Shown: one piece after another, positions 1-8,321 of the stretch | Numbering within the stretch: the first letter of the stretch is position 1 | How the letters are laid out: each line of letters opens with the position of its first letter | DNA from: RUG11247 sp045649485 | Lineage (GTDB): Bacteria; Bacillota; Clostridia; Christensenellales; Aristaeellaceae | Assembly: GCA_045649485.1 (NCBI GenBank) | Contig: JAZRPZ010000068.1 | Coordinates: forward strand, 1 to 34,719 | Length of the DNA: 34,719 bases | Direction: 5' to 3' | Program-made: the position numbers and the translations under genes | Notes under the pieces: generated by a model | The model's database searches: none | What the model was told of the DNA's origin: nothing | Seen by the model: the letters and a program-made list of their open reading frames with translations, nothing else

Positions 1-525
<525 letters not shown>

Positions 526-714
526 AATCCTTATCCTCAACTCTCGCTTCACCCGAGCGACTCGCCAAAGCCACTCGCCTCCGCTTCGTCAAGGCGTTTT
601 ACTCATTCGAAATCTGACTGTTTATTTCTTGTCTTCTATCTTCGTCTCTGTATCGTTTTCAAGTTTCAACCGCTTTGCTTGAGCGTTTCGCGCTCTCGCT
701 CAGCGACAGGTGTT

Positions 715-743
715 ATTATAGCAAAGCCCACACCATTTGTCAA
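715..743 (-). promoter_or_regulatory. rRNA operon promoter
   Basis: On the minus strand a perfect TTGACA (738-743) and a perfect TATAAT (715-720) are separated by exactly 17 bases. Transcription would start near 708 and run through a leader of roughly 180 bases into the 16S gene. A fully consensus SigA promoter fits a stable RNA operon. Confidence 0.9.
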
Positions 744-772
744 CCCCTTTTTTCAACTTTTTTTGAAGAAAA

Positions 773-850
773 TTGAATTTATTTTCCCTCCATGCATATA
801 TAGTATTTCACTGCCAAATATTACCACATTTACCACCATATATTGTGGTA
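773..850 (+). promoter_or_regulatory. Candidate promoter and near-palindromic operator for the solute-binding-like gene
   Basis: A possible promoter is TTGAAT (773-778) and TATATA (797-802), 18 bases apart. Downstream, 831-850 is a near-perfect 20-base palindrome (TACCAC, 8 bases, GTGGTA) directly abutting the ribosome binding site. An additional TACCACA lies at 822-828. The palindrome could be a repressor operator or an mRNA hairpin next to the ribosome binding site. No specific regulator can be named. Confidence 0.45.
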
Positions 851-860
851 GAGGTGAATT

Positions 861-1943
861 ATGAAAAGTATATTTTTATTCGTTCTCGCTTGTATCTGCG
901 TAATTTCCGGAATTTATTCCACATCTTTTCTCCCGGCAGAAACCTCCCAATTAATAGATAATAAATACGAGTCATGGTCAGGCGTAATACGTATATGGGC
1001 AGCAGAAGGCACCGGATGTACAGGATGGCTGAACCTGGCTGCATCTGATACAGAGAAGCAGCACAACGGAGTCTATATACATATACAGGAAGTATCCCTC
1101 ACAGCCATCTCGGAATATCTCACCACAGGCATCAATCCCCCCGATATGATCGTATATCCATATTCAATCACTCCCGACACTTCCGGCCTTGTGCCCGTTA
1201 CATCTGTATATCCGCTGCGCAGCAGCATTACACACTCCCCTTATGCAATACCAATACTTCTTCAGGCGAAATTCTGGATATACAACCCTTCCGTTATCAC
1301 AACACTCCCGTCTGATATGTATGACACACCGGCTGCCTGCCGTGAAGATGACCTCAACAGCCTCATTGCACTCTCTACCGGCCTGAGACCTTCGGAAGGC
1401 ATTACACAGCAGACGCCGGGAGCCGATCTTGGACTTGACGGAGAAACCAACACCCCTGTACTTCCATCAGGGAATATTTCATGCCGCGCAAGCAGTGATC
1501 TCATCATATGTGATTCACCGCGTGCGAAATTCGTGGAAGGTACCGTACCGGTATTCATAGGCGGCATACGCGACATACTCAGGCTGTCAGACCATCAAGA
1601 TGCAGCCGCTGCAGTCACCGGCGAATACGTATATACCACCGAAGCTCTCATGATATCTATAGTAGATAAACATGACCCCCGCACAAACATCTGTCTTCAA
1701 TATATAGATGAACTTATGACGGATGGTCAGGTATCTGCAGCACGCGCACAGGCATTTCCTGCCGTTACAGGAGTTTCCGCATGGACACACAACGCAATAC
1801 TCGCTCCCGCAGAAGCTTCACTGGAAGGGCGCACATGGCTTCTCGCAGCTGACGGCAGCAGTGATGCTTCACAGCAATATATAGAAGGAAAACTCACGGC
1901 AGATGCCGCCATGGAACGCATCATCAATGAATCATCTCACTAA
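861..1943 (+). CDS. Extracellular solute-binding-like protein (solitary)
   Basis: The 360-residue protein starts at ATG 861, preceded by GAGGTG at 851-856. It opens with a lysine and a hydrophobic stretch of about 22 residues, which is a signal peptide or anchor. A VLAC tetrad at residues 8-11 is too near the N-terminus to be a convincing lipobox. A first strand containing IRIWAAEG near residue 43, a middle region with YAIPILL, and a C-terminal QYIEGKLTADAAMERI helix resemble family 1 periplasmic binding proteins of ABC sugar transporters. No permease or ATPase gene is adjacent, so the ligand and transport role are unknown. The gene is convergent with nothing and is read away from the rRNA promoter. 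The family assignment rests on these weak signatures. Confidence 0.6.
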   Translation: MKSIFLFVLACICVISGIYSTSFLPAETSQLIDNKYESWSGVIRIWAAEGTGCTGWLNLAASDTEKQHNGVYIHIQEVSLTAISEYLTTGINPPDMIVYPYSITPDTSGLVPVTSVYPLRSSITHSPYAIPILLQAKFWIYNPSVITTLPSDMYDTPAACREDDLNSLIALSTGLRPSEGITQQTPGADLGLDGETNTPVLPSGNISCRASSDLIICDSPRAKFVEGTVPVFIGGIRDILRLSDHQDAAAAVTGEYVYTTEALMISIVDKHDPRTNICLQYIDELMTDGQVSAARAQAFPAVTGVSAWTHNAILAPAEASLEGRTWLLAADGSSDASQQYIEGKLTADAAMERIINESSH

Positions 1944-1961
1944 GGCAGTGTTACTTAATCA

Positions 1962-2027
1962 CATTATAACACCTCTGTGCCCTGCATAGTGTATAATATT
2001 GGCATATCCGAAAGAGGTGTTATAATG
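1962..2027 (+). promoter_or_regulatory. Perfect 15-bp inverted repeat covering RBS and start codon of the HAD gene
   Basis: The left arm CATTATAACACCTCT (1962-1976) is exactly complementary to AGAGGTGTTATAATG (2013-2027). The right arm contains the Shine-Dalgarno AGAGGTG and the ATG. The 36-base loop holds a TATAAT (1992-1997). If that is a -10, transcripts starting near 2003 would lack the left arm, while read-through mRNA from the upstream gene would fold and hide the start. It could also be a DNA operator. The repeat is seen directly; the mechanism is inference. Confidence 0.65.
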
Positions 2028-2714
2028 AGCAAATGCATTATTCTTGACGCAGGCGGAGTTATCTGCTATCCCCGTCCCGGTGACTGGCTCACTCCCGTGC
2101 GTTTCGAAGAAATAATCGGCGAAAACAGACTTGGCGCAGTTTCTCCCGAGCAGCTGAAAGCCGCAAAGGAAGCCTCCGCAAAAATATATCTTGACGAATC
2201 GCTGCTGCTGCCCGATGAGACCTGGGAATTTGCCGCCCGCAGGAATTATTTCCTCGATATGGCAAAGCGTCTTTCCTGGACTCTCACCGACCGTGAAGCA
2301 GATGTACTTGCCCGCGATATGACCGAGAACGACGCCCGCTATGATTTCTACGATGAAGCCCGCGGTGCATTGATGCAGCTGCGCGATATGGGCGCAATGG
2401 GGCTGCTTTCCGATGCAATGCCCTCCATCAAGCGCGTTTTCAGCAATGCGGGTCTGCTGGAGCTTTTCGACGAAGTAGTCATCTCCTGCGATGTGGGTGC
2501 CACCAAGCCCGACGAGAAAATGTACAGAGAAATCACCGAAAGGCTGGAAGTCAGCCCCGAAGATTGCATCTTCTGCGATGATAAAATAGAAAATATAGCA
2601 GGCGCAGAAAAATTCGGCATGCGCGGAGTACATATGTGCCGTGAAGGCGAAAGCACATGGCACGGTGATGTGGTGCGCGATCTCACCGAACTCATCAGAC
2701 TGCTGCGTCAATAA
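2025..2714 (+). CDS. HAD-superfamily hydrolase (subfamily IA-like)
   Basis: The start at 2025 is chosen because AAAGAGGTG lies at 2011-2019 and the protein then begins at the first beta strand (MSKCIILDAGGV). The ORF is open further upstream but without a ribosome binding site. The protein has 229 residues. Motif I is DAGGV with nucleophile Asp8; the second Asp of DxD is replaced by Gly, as in the DxGGV branch of the family. Motif II is LLSDA, motif III lies around ATKPDEKMY, and motif IV is FCDDKIENI. A helical cap fills residues about 15-110. Such enzymes usually remove phosphate from small metabolites; the substrate is unknown. It leads a unit with the methyltransferase 14 bases downstream. 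Confidence 0.85.
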   Translation: MSKCIILDAGGVICYPRPGDWLTPVRFEEIIGENRLGAVSPEQLKAAKEASAKIYLDESLLLPDETWEFAARRNYFLDMAKRLSWTLTDREADVLARDMTENDARYDFYDEARGALMQLRDMGAMGLLSDAMPSIKRVFSNAGLLELFDEVVISCDVGATKPDEKMYREITERLEVSPEDCIFCDDKIENIAGAEKFGMRGVHMCREGESTWHGDVVRDLTELIRLLRQ

Positions 2715-2728
2715 TACAGAGGAACAAC

Positions 2729-4069
2729 ATGACTGCTCTCAATCCCGCTTTTATCGAAAACATGCGCGCCCTGCTCGGCAACGAGCTGGGCGATTTTCTG
2801 TGCGCATTGGACGGCGATTATTCCGCCGCACTCAGAATAAATCCGCTCCGTGAAAATTCCGATAAGGCCGCGCAGCCCTTTATCGCAGAAAACGTGCCGT
2901 GGGCGAAATACGGCCATTACATCCGTGAAAACACCCGTCCCGGTGCAGGGCTTTCCCATTTCGCGGGAGCTTTCTATATTCAGGAAGCCAGTGCAATGCT
3001 GCCTGCCGCCATACTGGATGCCCGGCCCGGTGAAAAGGTACTTGATCTCTGCGCCGCACCCGGCGGAAAATCTTCCCAGATAGCCGCCGCACTCATGGGA
3101 GAAGGACTTCTTGTTTCCAATGAACCCGATACCAAGCGCGCAAAGATGCTGGCCGGCAACCTCGAACGTCTCGGCATAAGCAATGCTGTAGTGGTAAACG
3201 AATATCCCCCCAAGCTGGCCGAAAAATGGCCCTGCTTCTTCGATGCGATACTTGTAGACGCACCCTGCTCCGGCGAAGGCATGTTCCGCCGCGAGCCCGA
3301 ATCCCGCGCTCAGTGGAATCCCGCTTCCCCCGAAGGCTGTGCCAAGCGTCAGGCCGGCATACTTGATTGTGCCGCAGAAATGCTCATTCCCGGCGGCAGG
3401 CTGGTATACTCCACCTGCACCTACAATTCGGAAGAAAATGAAAAAGCCGTAGCGGCCTTCCTTGAAAGGCATCCCGAGTTTTCCGTGCGCGAATTCACCG
3501 TGGAAGGTCTTCCTCCCTCCGAAGGCGGCATGATGAAGATATTCCCCCATCGCGTAAACGGCGACGGACAGTTTGCGGCGCTGCTCGTAAAATCCGAATC
3601 CGCCCCTATGAAGACCATCCCTACGCAGAAAGCATCCGGCAAGCCCAAGGGTAAAAAGCAGGACCCCGCAGCCGAAGCCTTTTCCGCGTTCATGAAGATG
3701 TTCCCTGATGCGGATACGGGAAATACCGTCCCCGCCATGTGGGGAGAAAATCTCGTAGCTGTGCCCGCTGAAGCCCCGCCCACCGAAGGCATAAAGGTCG
3801 TAATGCCCGGCCTTGAACTTGCAAAGGTAATAAACAAGCGCCTCGAGCCCGCACATCATCTCGCAATGTCAACCTCTTCCCTGCCCCGTACAGAGCTTTC
3901 CACCGAGCACGCCCTTGCATATTGCCGCGGTGAAGCAGTGCCCTGTGAAGGCGCAGGATGGCTCGTAGCCACATGGAACGGCATGCCTCTCGGCTGGGGC
4001 AAAGCATCCGGCGGCATGCTGAAAAACCACCTGCCCAAGGGATTGCGCCGCAGCATGGAGGGTGCATGA
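2729..4069 (+). CDS. RsmB/RsmF-type 16S rRNA m5C methyltransferase
   Basis: A 446-residue SAM-dependent RNA cytosine-5 methyltransferase of the NOL1/NOP2/Sun family. The SAM-binding motif VLDLCAAPGGKSSQ lies near residues 104-117. The release cysteine is in DAPCSGEG (about 177-184) and the catalytic cysteine in YSTCTYN (about 227-233), so both conserved cysteines are present. A C-terminal extension of about 150 residues, with a lysine-rich linker near 300, matches the RNA-binding tail of the RsmF/YebU group rather than RsmB, which has an N-terminal NusB domain. The start has AGAGGAACAAC upstream. The stop overlaps the next start as ATGA, indicating translational coupling. Confidence 0.9.
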   Translation: MTALNPAFIENMRALLGNELGDFLCALDGDYSAALRINPLRENSDKAAQPFIAENVPWAKYGHYIRENTRPGAGLSHFAGAFYIQEASAMLPAAILDARPGEKVLDLCAAPGGKSSQIAAALMGEGLLVSNEPDTKRAKMLAGNLERLGISNAVVVNEYPPKLAEKWPCFFDAILVDAPCSGEGMFRREPESRAQWNPASPEGCAKRQAGILDCAAEMLIPGGRLVYSTCTYNSEENEKAVAAFLERHPEFSVREFTVEGLPPSEGGMMKIFPHRVNGDGQFAALLVKSESAPMKTIPTQKASGKPKGKKQDPAAEAFSAFMKMFPDADTGNTVPAMWGENLVAVPAEAPPTEGIKVVMPGLELAKVINKRLEPAHHLAMSTSSLPRTELSTEHALAYCRGEAVPCEGAGWLVATWNGMPLGWGKASGGMLKNHLPKGLRRSMEGA

Positions 4070-4566
4070 GGCTATATATCACCGGCTGCGTCGGCAGCGG
4101 AAAAAGTACCCTTGCCCGCCGTCTCGGCGCAGCTTCGGGTGTTCCTTACACCCATCTTGATGAGATAATGTACAGACCCGACCCCTCTTCCCCACTCGGC
4201 AATACAAAGCGTGACCCGGCAGCCAGAGATTCCATGTTCAAAAGCATAATATCTCAGAAAAACTGGATAATCGAGGATGCGGGACGCGAATGCTTCAAGG
4301 AAGGCATCTCATCCTCAGACAAATTGATACTGCTGAAACTTCCCCGCCGCACGCTGTATCGCAGAGTGATATTCCGCTGGGTAAAACAGCGGCTCGGCAT
4401 CGAAAAAAGCATCTACAAACCCACCTTCGTGATGCTGCGCAGTATGTTGCAGTGGGTCCGCGAATACGATATCACCCACCTGCTCCCATATGCCCGCAAG
4501 ATCGTCATTTTAAAAAGCGTCCGCGAAATAGATTTCTTCATAAAAGAAAACAGCTCACCGTCATAA
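4066..4566 (+). CDS. P-loop NTPase, adenylate-kinase-like (FlaR/topology-modulation type)
   Basis: A 166-residue protein. The start at 4066 overlaps the stop of the methyltransferase (ATGA) with GGAGGGTGC just before it; the longer ORF begins inside the methyltransferase and lacks support. Walker A is GCVGSGKST at residues 7-15. The HLDEIMYRPD motif follows, and arginine-rich stretches (LPRRTLYRRVIFRW) resemble the lid of small nucleotide kinases. Proteins of this type are often labelled DNA topology modulation protein FlaR, a name with little biochemical backing. The substrate is unknown. The stop codon lies in the loop of the terminator. Confidence 0.8.
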   Translation: MRLYITGCVGSGKSTLARRLGAASGVPYTHLDEIMYRPDPSSPLGNTKRDPAARDSMFKSIISQKNWIIEDAGRECFKEGISSSDKLILLKLPRRTLYRRVIFRWVKQRLGIEKSIYKPTFVMLRSMLQWVREYDITHLLPYARKIVILKSVREIDFFIKENSSPS

Positions 4567-4586
4567 ATAACGGTGAGCATTTTTTA
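4553..4586. terminator. Bidirectional rho-independent terminator
   Basis: GCTCACCG (4553-4560) pairs with CGGTGAGC (4571-4578), followed by six T on the plus strand (4580-4585). It ends the HAD-methyltransferase-kinase unit. It also lies just past the stop of the minus-strand small ORF at 4588-4692, although an A-rich tract to make it efficient in that direction is weak. Confidence 0.85.
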
Positions 4587-4587
4587 T

Positions 4588-4692
4588 TTACTTATTCTTC
4601 TTCGGTACATATCCGAATGCAACGGGCGCGATATTCAAGCGCTCCTTTTTTCCGTAGATTTCCTTTGCTGCTTTATGGATACCGATTTTCAT
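4588..4692 (-). CDS. Small basic protein, 34 residues, unknown function
   Basis: A small ORF with a near-perfect ribosome binding site, AGGGAGGA at 4701-4708, eight bases before ATG 4692, and a terminator hairpin directly after its stop. The predicted protein begins MKIGIHKAAKEIYGKK, is rich in lysine, and ends PKKNK. No membrane segment or cysteine is present. The combination of strong ribosome binding site, tidy length and terminator makes a real gene likely despite its size. It may be co-transcribed with the small ORF ending at 4736. Function unknown. Confidence 0.6.
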   Translation of the reverse strand: MKIGIHKAAKEIYGKKERLNIAPVAFGYVPKKNK

Positions 4693-4735
4693 ATTTTATA
4701 TCCTCCCTATAGTAATATTTATTTTCTTCAGACGC

Positions 4736-4957
4736 TCAGCGGTATACACAGCGCCTTTCTCCGGAAGTGCGCACGCCACAGATACGGGTGCTTCCCGCGG
4801 CGCGGCGGATACCCGCGCGCTTCGAAGCGCTTGCAAGCGAAATAGGGTCTGTTACTATCGCTGCGCTCCTCCCCCTCACATTCCTTACAGACCCCTGCAT
4901 AGGCATCGAGCCCACCGGCATCCTTCCATAAGGAACATTGTTTATCATATCGTACAT
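4736..4957 (-). CDS. Hypothetical small protein, 73 residues
   Basis: The ATG at 4957 is preceded by AGGAGG (4966-4971) with good spacing. The reading frame is also open further upstream to 5062, so an N-terminally longer form of 108 residues is possible. The first 25 residues (MYDMINNVPYGRMPVGSMPM) look like a genuine methionine/glycine-rich start. The rest is arginine- and serine-rich and is encoded by the palindrome cluster, so it may be non-native sequence. No family is recognised. In 4958-5166 I see no other gene, only a TATAAT-like stretch near 5069. Confidence 0.35.
   Translation of the reverse strand: MYDMINNVPYGRMPVGSMPMQGSVRNVRGRSAAIVTDPISLASASKRAGIRRAAGSTRICGVRTSGERRCVYR
4817..4894. 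repeat. Cluster of perfect palindromes and inverted repeats
   Basis: GCGCTTCGAAGCGC (4817-4830) is a perfect 14-base palindrome. It overlaps CGCTTGCAAGCG (4828-4839), a perfect 12-base palindrome. GGGTCTGT (4845-4852) and ACAGACCC (4887-4894) form a further inverted repeat. Such nesting is typical of REP-like intergenic repeats or a small non-autonomous element. Whether other copies exist cannot be told from this window. Confidence 0.6.
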
Positions 4958-5166
4958 GTCGCATACCTCCTTTTCGCAGGCTGACTTTACAGCCCGCAGG
5001 ATATCTCCGCAGCAAGGCATCGCATTTTCAGCAATTTGCCTGCCGCTGCCCGACATCGCCATTATATTCCGGCGTTCATTGCCGTTTTATATATCCGGTG
5101 TTCTGTCGGAGTAAAAATTTTATGTATTTTGATGGATAATATCTTCGGCGCTTTATCATTGCCTGT

Positions 5167-5207
5167 AAATAAAAACCACCTTCGGGATATATATACCCCG
5201 AAGGCGG
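5167..5207 (-). terminator. Terminator of the L-fucose isomerase gene
   Basis: Read on the minus strand, CCGCCTTCGGG (5197-5207) pairs with CCCGAAGGTGG (5176-5186) with one G-U pair, followed by TTTTTATTT. It sits 16 bases beyond the fucI stop. Confidence 0.85.
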
Positions 5208-5223
5208 TTAGTTGAATCAAACT

Positions 5224-7062
5224 TTAGAAATTCTTACCGTAGAGAGGTCCGAAGTTTGCGCAGGCACGGAAGTCAGCGCCCTCGCGGTCTGCGGTGCCGA
5301 ATGCATTCCATGCGGAGGGACGGAAGATGTCCTTATCGGCAACGTTGTGCATGCATACGGGGATGCGCAGCATGGAGCACAGGGTGATGAGGTCTGCGCC
5401 GATGTGGCCGTAGATGAATGCGCCGTGGTTTGCACCCCAGTTGTTCATTACGGAGTAAACATCGGTGAATGCGCCGGTGCCGGTCAGGCGGGGCACGAAC
5501 CAGGTGGTGGGCCAGGTGGGATCGGTGCGCTTGTCGAGAGTATCGTGTACGTTCTCGGGCAGCTCGCAGCTCCAGCCTTCAGCCAGCTGCAGTACCGGGC
5601 CCAGACCGTCGACCAGATTCAGACGGATCATGGTCAGAGGCATGCCGCCCTTGGTCTTCAGGTGGCAGGAATATCCGCCGCCGCGGAAGTAGCCCAGGTC
5701 AGCATAGCACCACTGGGTGGCGTCTGCCATCTTGGCGGCCTCTTCGGAGGTGATCTCATACCAGGGCTTCATTACGGGGTTGCCCTCTGCGTCGGTGCAT
5801 TCGCCGGAAGCATCCAGACAAACTGCGCCGGAGTTGATCAGATGGATAAAGCCGTTCTCTGCCAGACCCTCGGGCTTCCAGCCGGTAACGCGCTCAACAG
5901 CCTCGGGGCTCCAGTAGGTACGTACATCTGCGAAACCGGGGGCGATGCCCTGGGTCAGCAGCTTTGCAAACAGCATGGAGAAGCCGTTCAGGTGGTCATT
6001 CTCGGTAGCCATTACGAGGGGCTCACGGATTCCGGTCCAGTCAAAGCTGGAGGAATGCAGGGACTCCATGAAGTCGCCGTTGGGGAAATGGTCGTTCCAC
6101 TGGCGCTGGCCCTGGAAGCCGGAAAGGATGGCGTTGTGACCAACGGATTCTTCGATGTGGCCCAGCTCAGCCAGACGGGGATTGCCTACCATCATATCCT
6201 TTGCGATGATAGCCATCTTCACGTTGGTCTCAAGGCACCACTTCTTGTATTCGGGAGTGTGCTGCATTTCTTCGGGGTTCTTGTCCCAACCCATGGTCAG
6301 GTTCTCGTTTGCCCATGCGATTGCCTTCTCGAACTCTTCGGGATCATAGATGCCCTCTTCCCAGCGGCGTACGAATTCTTCTGCGCCGACTGCCTCGGAA
6401 CGCATGCCGAAGAACTTCTCCATGAAGCCGGGGTTTACAACGGAGCCGGCGATACCCATGGAGGTGCCGCCCATGGACAGGTAGCTCTTGCCGCGCATGG
6501 TGGCAACTGCCAGACCTGCCTTTGCAAAGCGCAGCAGCTTTTCCTTTACGTCAGCGGGGATCTCGGTGTCGGACATATCCTGTACGTCGTGGCCGTAGAT
6601 GCCGAATGCGGGAACGCCCTTCTGTGCATGTGCTGCCAGAACGGCTGCCAGATATACTGCGCCGGGACGCTCGGTGCCGTTGAAGCCCCAAACTGCCTTG
6701 GGAGTCAGGGGATCCATATCCATGGTCTCGGAACCGTAGCACCAGCAGGGAGTAACGGTGATGGATACGCCGACGCCTTCGCGGCGGAACTTCTCGGCGC
6801 AGGCTGCAGCTTCGGCAACGCGGCCGATGGTGGTATCTGCGATAACGCATTCTACGGGCAGACCGCAGGAATGCTTCAGGTTTGCTTCAAGGAATGCCTT
6901 GGTGGCCTTTGCCATGTTCATGGTCTGATCTTCCAGACTCTCACGGACCTTCATTGCACCGCGGCGGCCGTCGATGCAGGGACGGATACCGATCTTGGGC
7001 AGGTCGCCAACCAGACGGTTCTTAGGCTCATTCATAGGGAAAGCTTTGGGATTTGCGCTCAT
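5224..7062 (-). CDS. fucI: L-fucose isomerase
   Basis: Interconverts L-fucose and L-fuculose (EC 5.3.1.25) in the cytoplasm; a Mn2+-dependent enzyme. The start at 7062 is chosen because AGGAGGAAGAACAAA precedes it; an ATG seven codons upstream would overlap this site. The protein has 612 residues, against 591 in E. coli. Long stretches match E. coli FucI as I recall it: YLSMGGTSMGIAGS, GFQGQRQWND, FADVRTYWSPEAVERVTG, NWGANHG and RIPVCMHNV. The metal ligands expected at E. coli Glu337, Asp361 and His528 are present as Glu354 in TEND, Asp379 in FADVRTYW and His546 in NWGANHG. No fuculokinase, aldolase or fucose transporter is adjacent, so the rest of the pathway must lie elsewhere. It is a single-gene unit with its own promoter and terminator. 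It also accepts D-arabinose in other species. Confidence 0.96.
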   Translation of the reverse strand: MSANPKAFPMNEPKNRLVGDLPKIGIRPCIDGRRGAMKVRESLEDQTMNMAKATKAFLEANLKHSCGLPVECVIADTTIGRVAEAAACAEKFRREGVGVSITVTPCWCYGSETMDMDPLTPKAVWGFNGTERPGAVYLAAVLAAHAQKGVPAFGIYGHDVQDMSDTEIPADVKEKLLRFAKAGLAVATMRGKSYLSMGGTSMGIAGSVVNPGFMEKFFGMRSEAVGAEEFVRRWEEGIYDPEEFEKAIAWANENLTMGWDKNPEEMQHTPEYKKWCLETNVKMAIIAKDMMVGNPRLAELGHIEESVGHNAILSGFQGQRQWNDHFPNGDFMESLHSSSFDWTGIREPLVMATENDHLNGFSMLFAKLLTQGIAPGFADVRTYWSPEAVERVTGWKPEGLAENGFIHLINSGAVCLDASGECTDAEGNPVMKPWYEITSEEAAKMADATQWCYADLGYFRGGGYSCHLKTKGGMPLTMIRLNLVDGLGPVLQLAEGWSCELPENVHDTLDKRTDPTWPTTWFVPRLTGTGAFTDVYSVMNNWGANHGAFIYGHIGADLITLCSMLRIPVCMHNVADKDIFRPSAWNAFGTADREGADFRACANFGPLYGKNF

Positions 7063-7160
7063 TTTGTTCTTCCTCCTGTTCACAGTTCAATATCTGTTTG
7101 CAGTAAAAAAATACCATTCACACAGGCCATTGTTAAGATAGCCCACATTCTGTTAATTAT

Positions 7161-7190
7161 ATTATAAATCCGGCATGACCACTTTTTCAA
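7161..7190 (-). promoter_or_regulatory. Candidate fucI promoter
   Basis: On the minus strand TTGAAA (7185-7190) and TATAAT (7161-7166) are 18 bases apart. The -35 lies in the loop of the upstream terminator hairpin. The 5' leader would be about 90 bases; I see no clear operator in it. Confidence 0.5.
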
Positions 7191-7207
7191 GTAGTCACGC
7201 CGGATTT
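7166..7207 (-). terminator. Long hairpin after the glycosyltransferase gene
   Basis: A 17-base stem with two G-U pairs (7191-7207 with 7166-7182) and an 8-base loop begins five bases after the glycosyltransferase stop codon. The tract after the stem is TATAATATAATT, so the U-run is poor. It may act as a terminator or 3'-end stabiliser and overlaps the fucI promoter. Confidence 0.65.
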
Positions 7208-7211
7208 ATTT

Positions 7212-8321
7212 TTATTTGCCGCAATTTACAGCGTCTATATAAAACTTTTCCATCTCTCGGGACATCTTGACTATATCATATCCCTTTGCGCGCACCTGCA
7301 TAATGGCATTTGCGCCTGTCATTACGCGGTCTGCATCGCGCTGCATATCACGCAGCATATCCACCCAGGAAGCCGTTCCTCTGTCTATGGGCAGATAAGT
7401 CACCAATCCAGTAAGATCGGCGTCACGGGTCACTGTATCGCTTACAACAGCGCGCAGACCGGCACACTGCCATTCTACCAGCACACGGGGAAACCCTTCG
7501 AACACAGAAGGCAGCAGCATAACATCAAAAGCCTGCAGCAGCTGCGGCACATCCGTACGGGTGCCAAGCATCACCACATCATTTTCTATTCCCAGCTGCC
7601 TGATCTGTTCTTTTATCTTTCCCTTAAGCGCGCCGTCGCCGACCAGCACCAGTTTCACATCACTGCGTACCTTTCTGAGTTCCGCAAACGCATCGATCAT
7701 AAAGGCATGGTTCTTCTGACTGTTCATATTTGCCACAGAACCCAGCACCAGTTCGTTTCTGAGCCCGAGTTTCGTACGCACAGCCTTGCGCACACCGGGA
7801 TCAAAAGAATACTTTCTGGAATCTATGGCATTGCGTATGACCTTGAATGGCTTTTTCCGGAAAAGCCACTTTCCCGCTTCTTCGCCGCATGCAAACGCAT
7901 GAGTATACAGCATATCAAAAGGCAGTCTCAACAGCTTATGAGCCTTCATGAATTTGCAGTAGGTATTATGGGAATGGGCGATGCGCACCTTTGCTCCGCC
8001 GAGCAGTGCCGCCAGCATTTCTATTGCCAGCGTGCAGGAATTGCCGTGAGCGTGTACCTCGTTATAGCCGCCCTTGCGTACCAGCTTCATAAGTCTGAAC
8101 AGGTATCCCGCAGGATCCTTCAGCCTTTCGCCCAGCATATACACGCTGCAGCCCATCTTTTCTATCTCTCGTCTGAGACTTTCATTGATACTGCCCGTGG
8201 CAGCAAAATCGACATGCACCCTTGTACGATCTATATTTCTGACAAAGCCCAATGCGGTCATCGTCATGCCCTCGTACGCCATAGGCACAGTCAGCACATA
8301 AAGCACTCTTGCAGCGGTCAT
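7212..8321 (-). CDS. Glycosyltransferase family 4
   Basis: A 369-residue cytoplasmic GT-B enzyme. The N-terminal half has the glycine-containing acceptor-side loop (VPMAYEGMTM) and HAHGNSCTLA; the C-terminal half has the nucleotide-sugar site with VGDGALKGKIKEQI and the EX7E-type motif in LPSVFEGFPRVLVEWQ. The GSVANMNSQKNH stretch is typical of EpsF-like transferases. Its start overlaps the stop of the Wzt-like ATPase by four bases. This implies that it builds or extends the glycan exported by the neighbouring transporter, from a sugar nucleotide I cannot identify. It is the last gene of its unit. Confidence 0.9.
   Translation of the reverse strand: MTAARVLYVLTVPMAYEGMTMTALGFVRNIDRTRVHVDFAATGSINESLRREIEKMGCSVYMLGERLKDPAGYLFRLMKLVRKGGYNEVHAHGNSCTLAIEMLAALLGGAKVRIAHSHNTYCKFMKAHKLLRLPFDMLYTHAFACGEEAGKWLFRKKPFKVIRNAIDSRKYSFDPGVRKAVRTKLGLRNELVLGSVANMNSQKNHAFMIDAFAELRKVRSDVKLVLVGDGALKGKIKEQIRQLGIENDVVMLGTRTDVPQLLQAFDVMLLPSVFEGFPRVLVEWQCAGLRAVVSDTVTRDADLTGLVTYLPIDRGTASWVDMLRDMQRDADRVMTGANAIMQVRAKGYDIVKMSREMEKFYIDAVNCGK

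Noticed and set aside
531..860. ORFs across the rRNA leader (343-864 and 773-961)
   Set aside because: They run through 16S and promoter sequence without RBS or protein-like composition.
4786..4839. Transposon end or integrase site at the palindromes
   Set aside because: No transposase, target duplication or tRNA gene is visible nearby, so only a repeat cluster is claimed.
5212..7167. 651-codon open frame on the plus strand
   Set aside because: It is antisense to fucI and has no RBS or recognisable motif.
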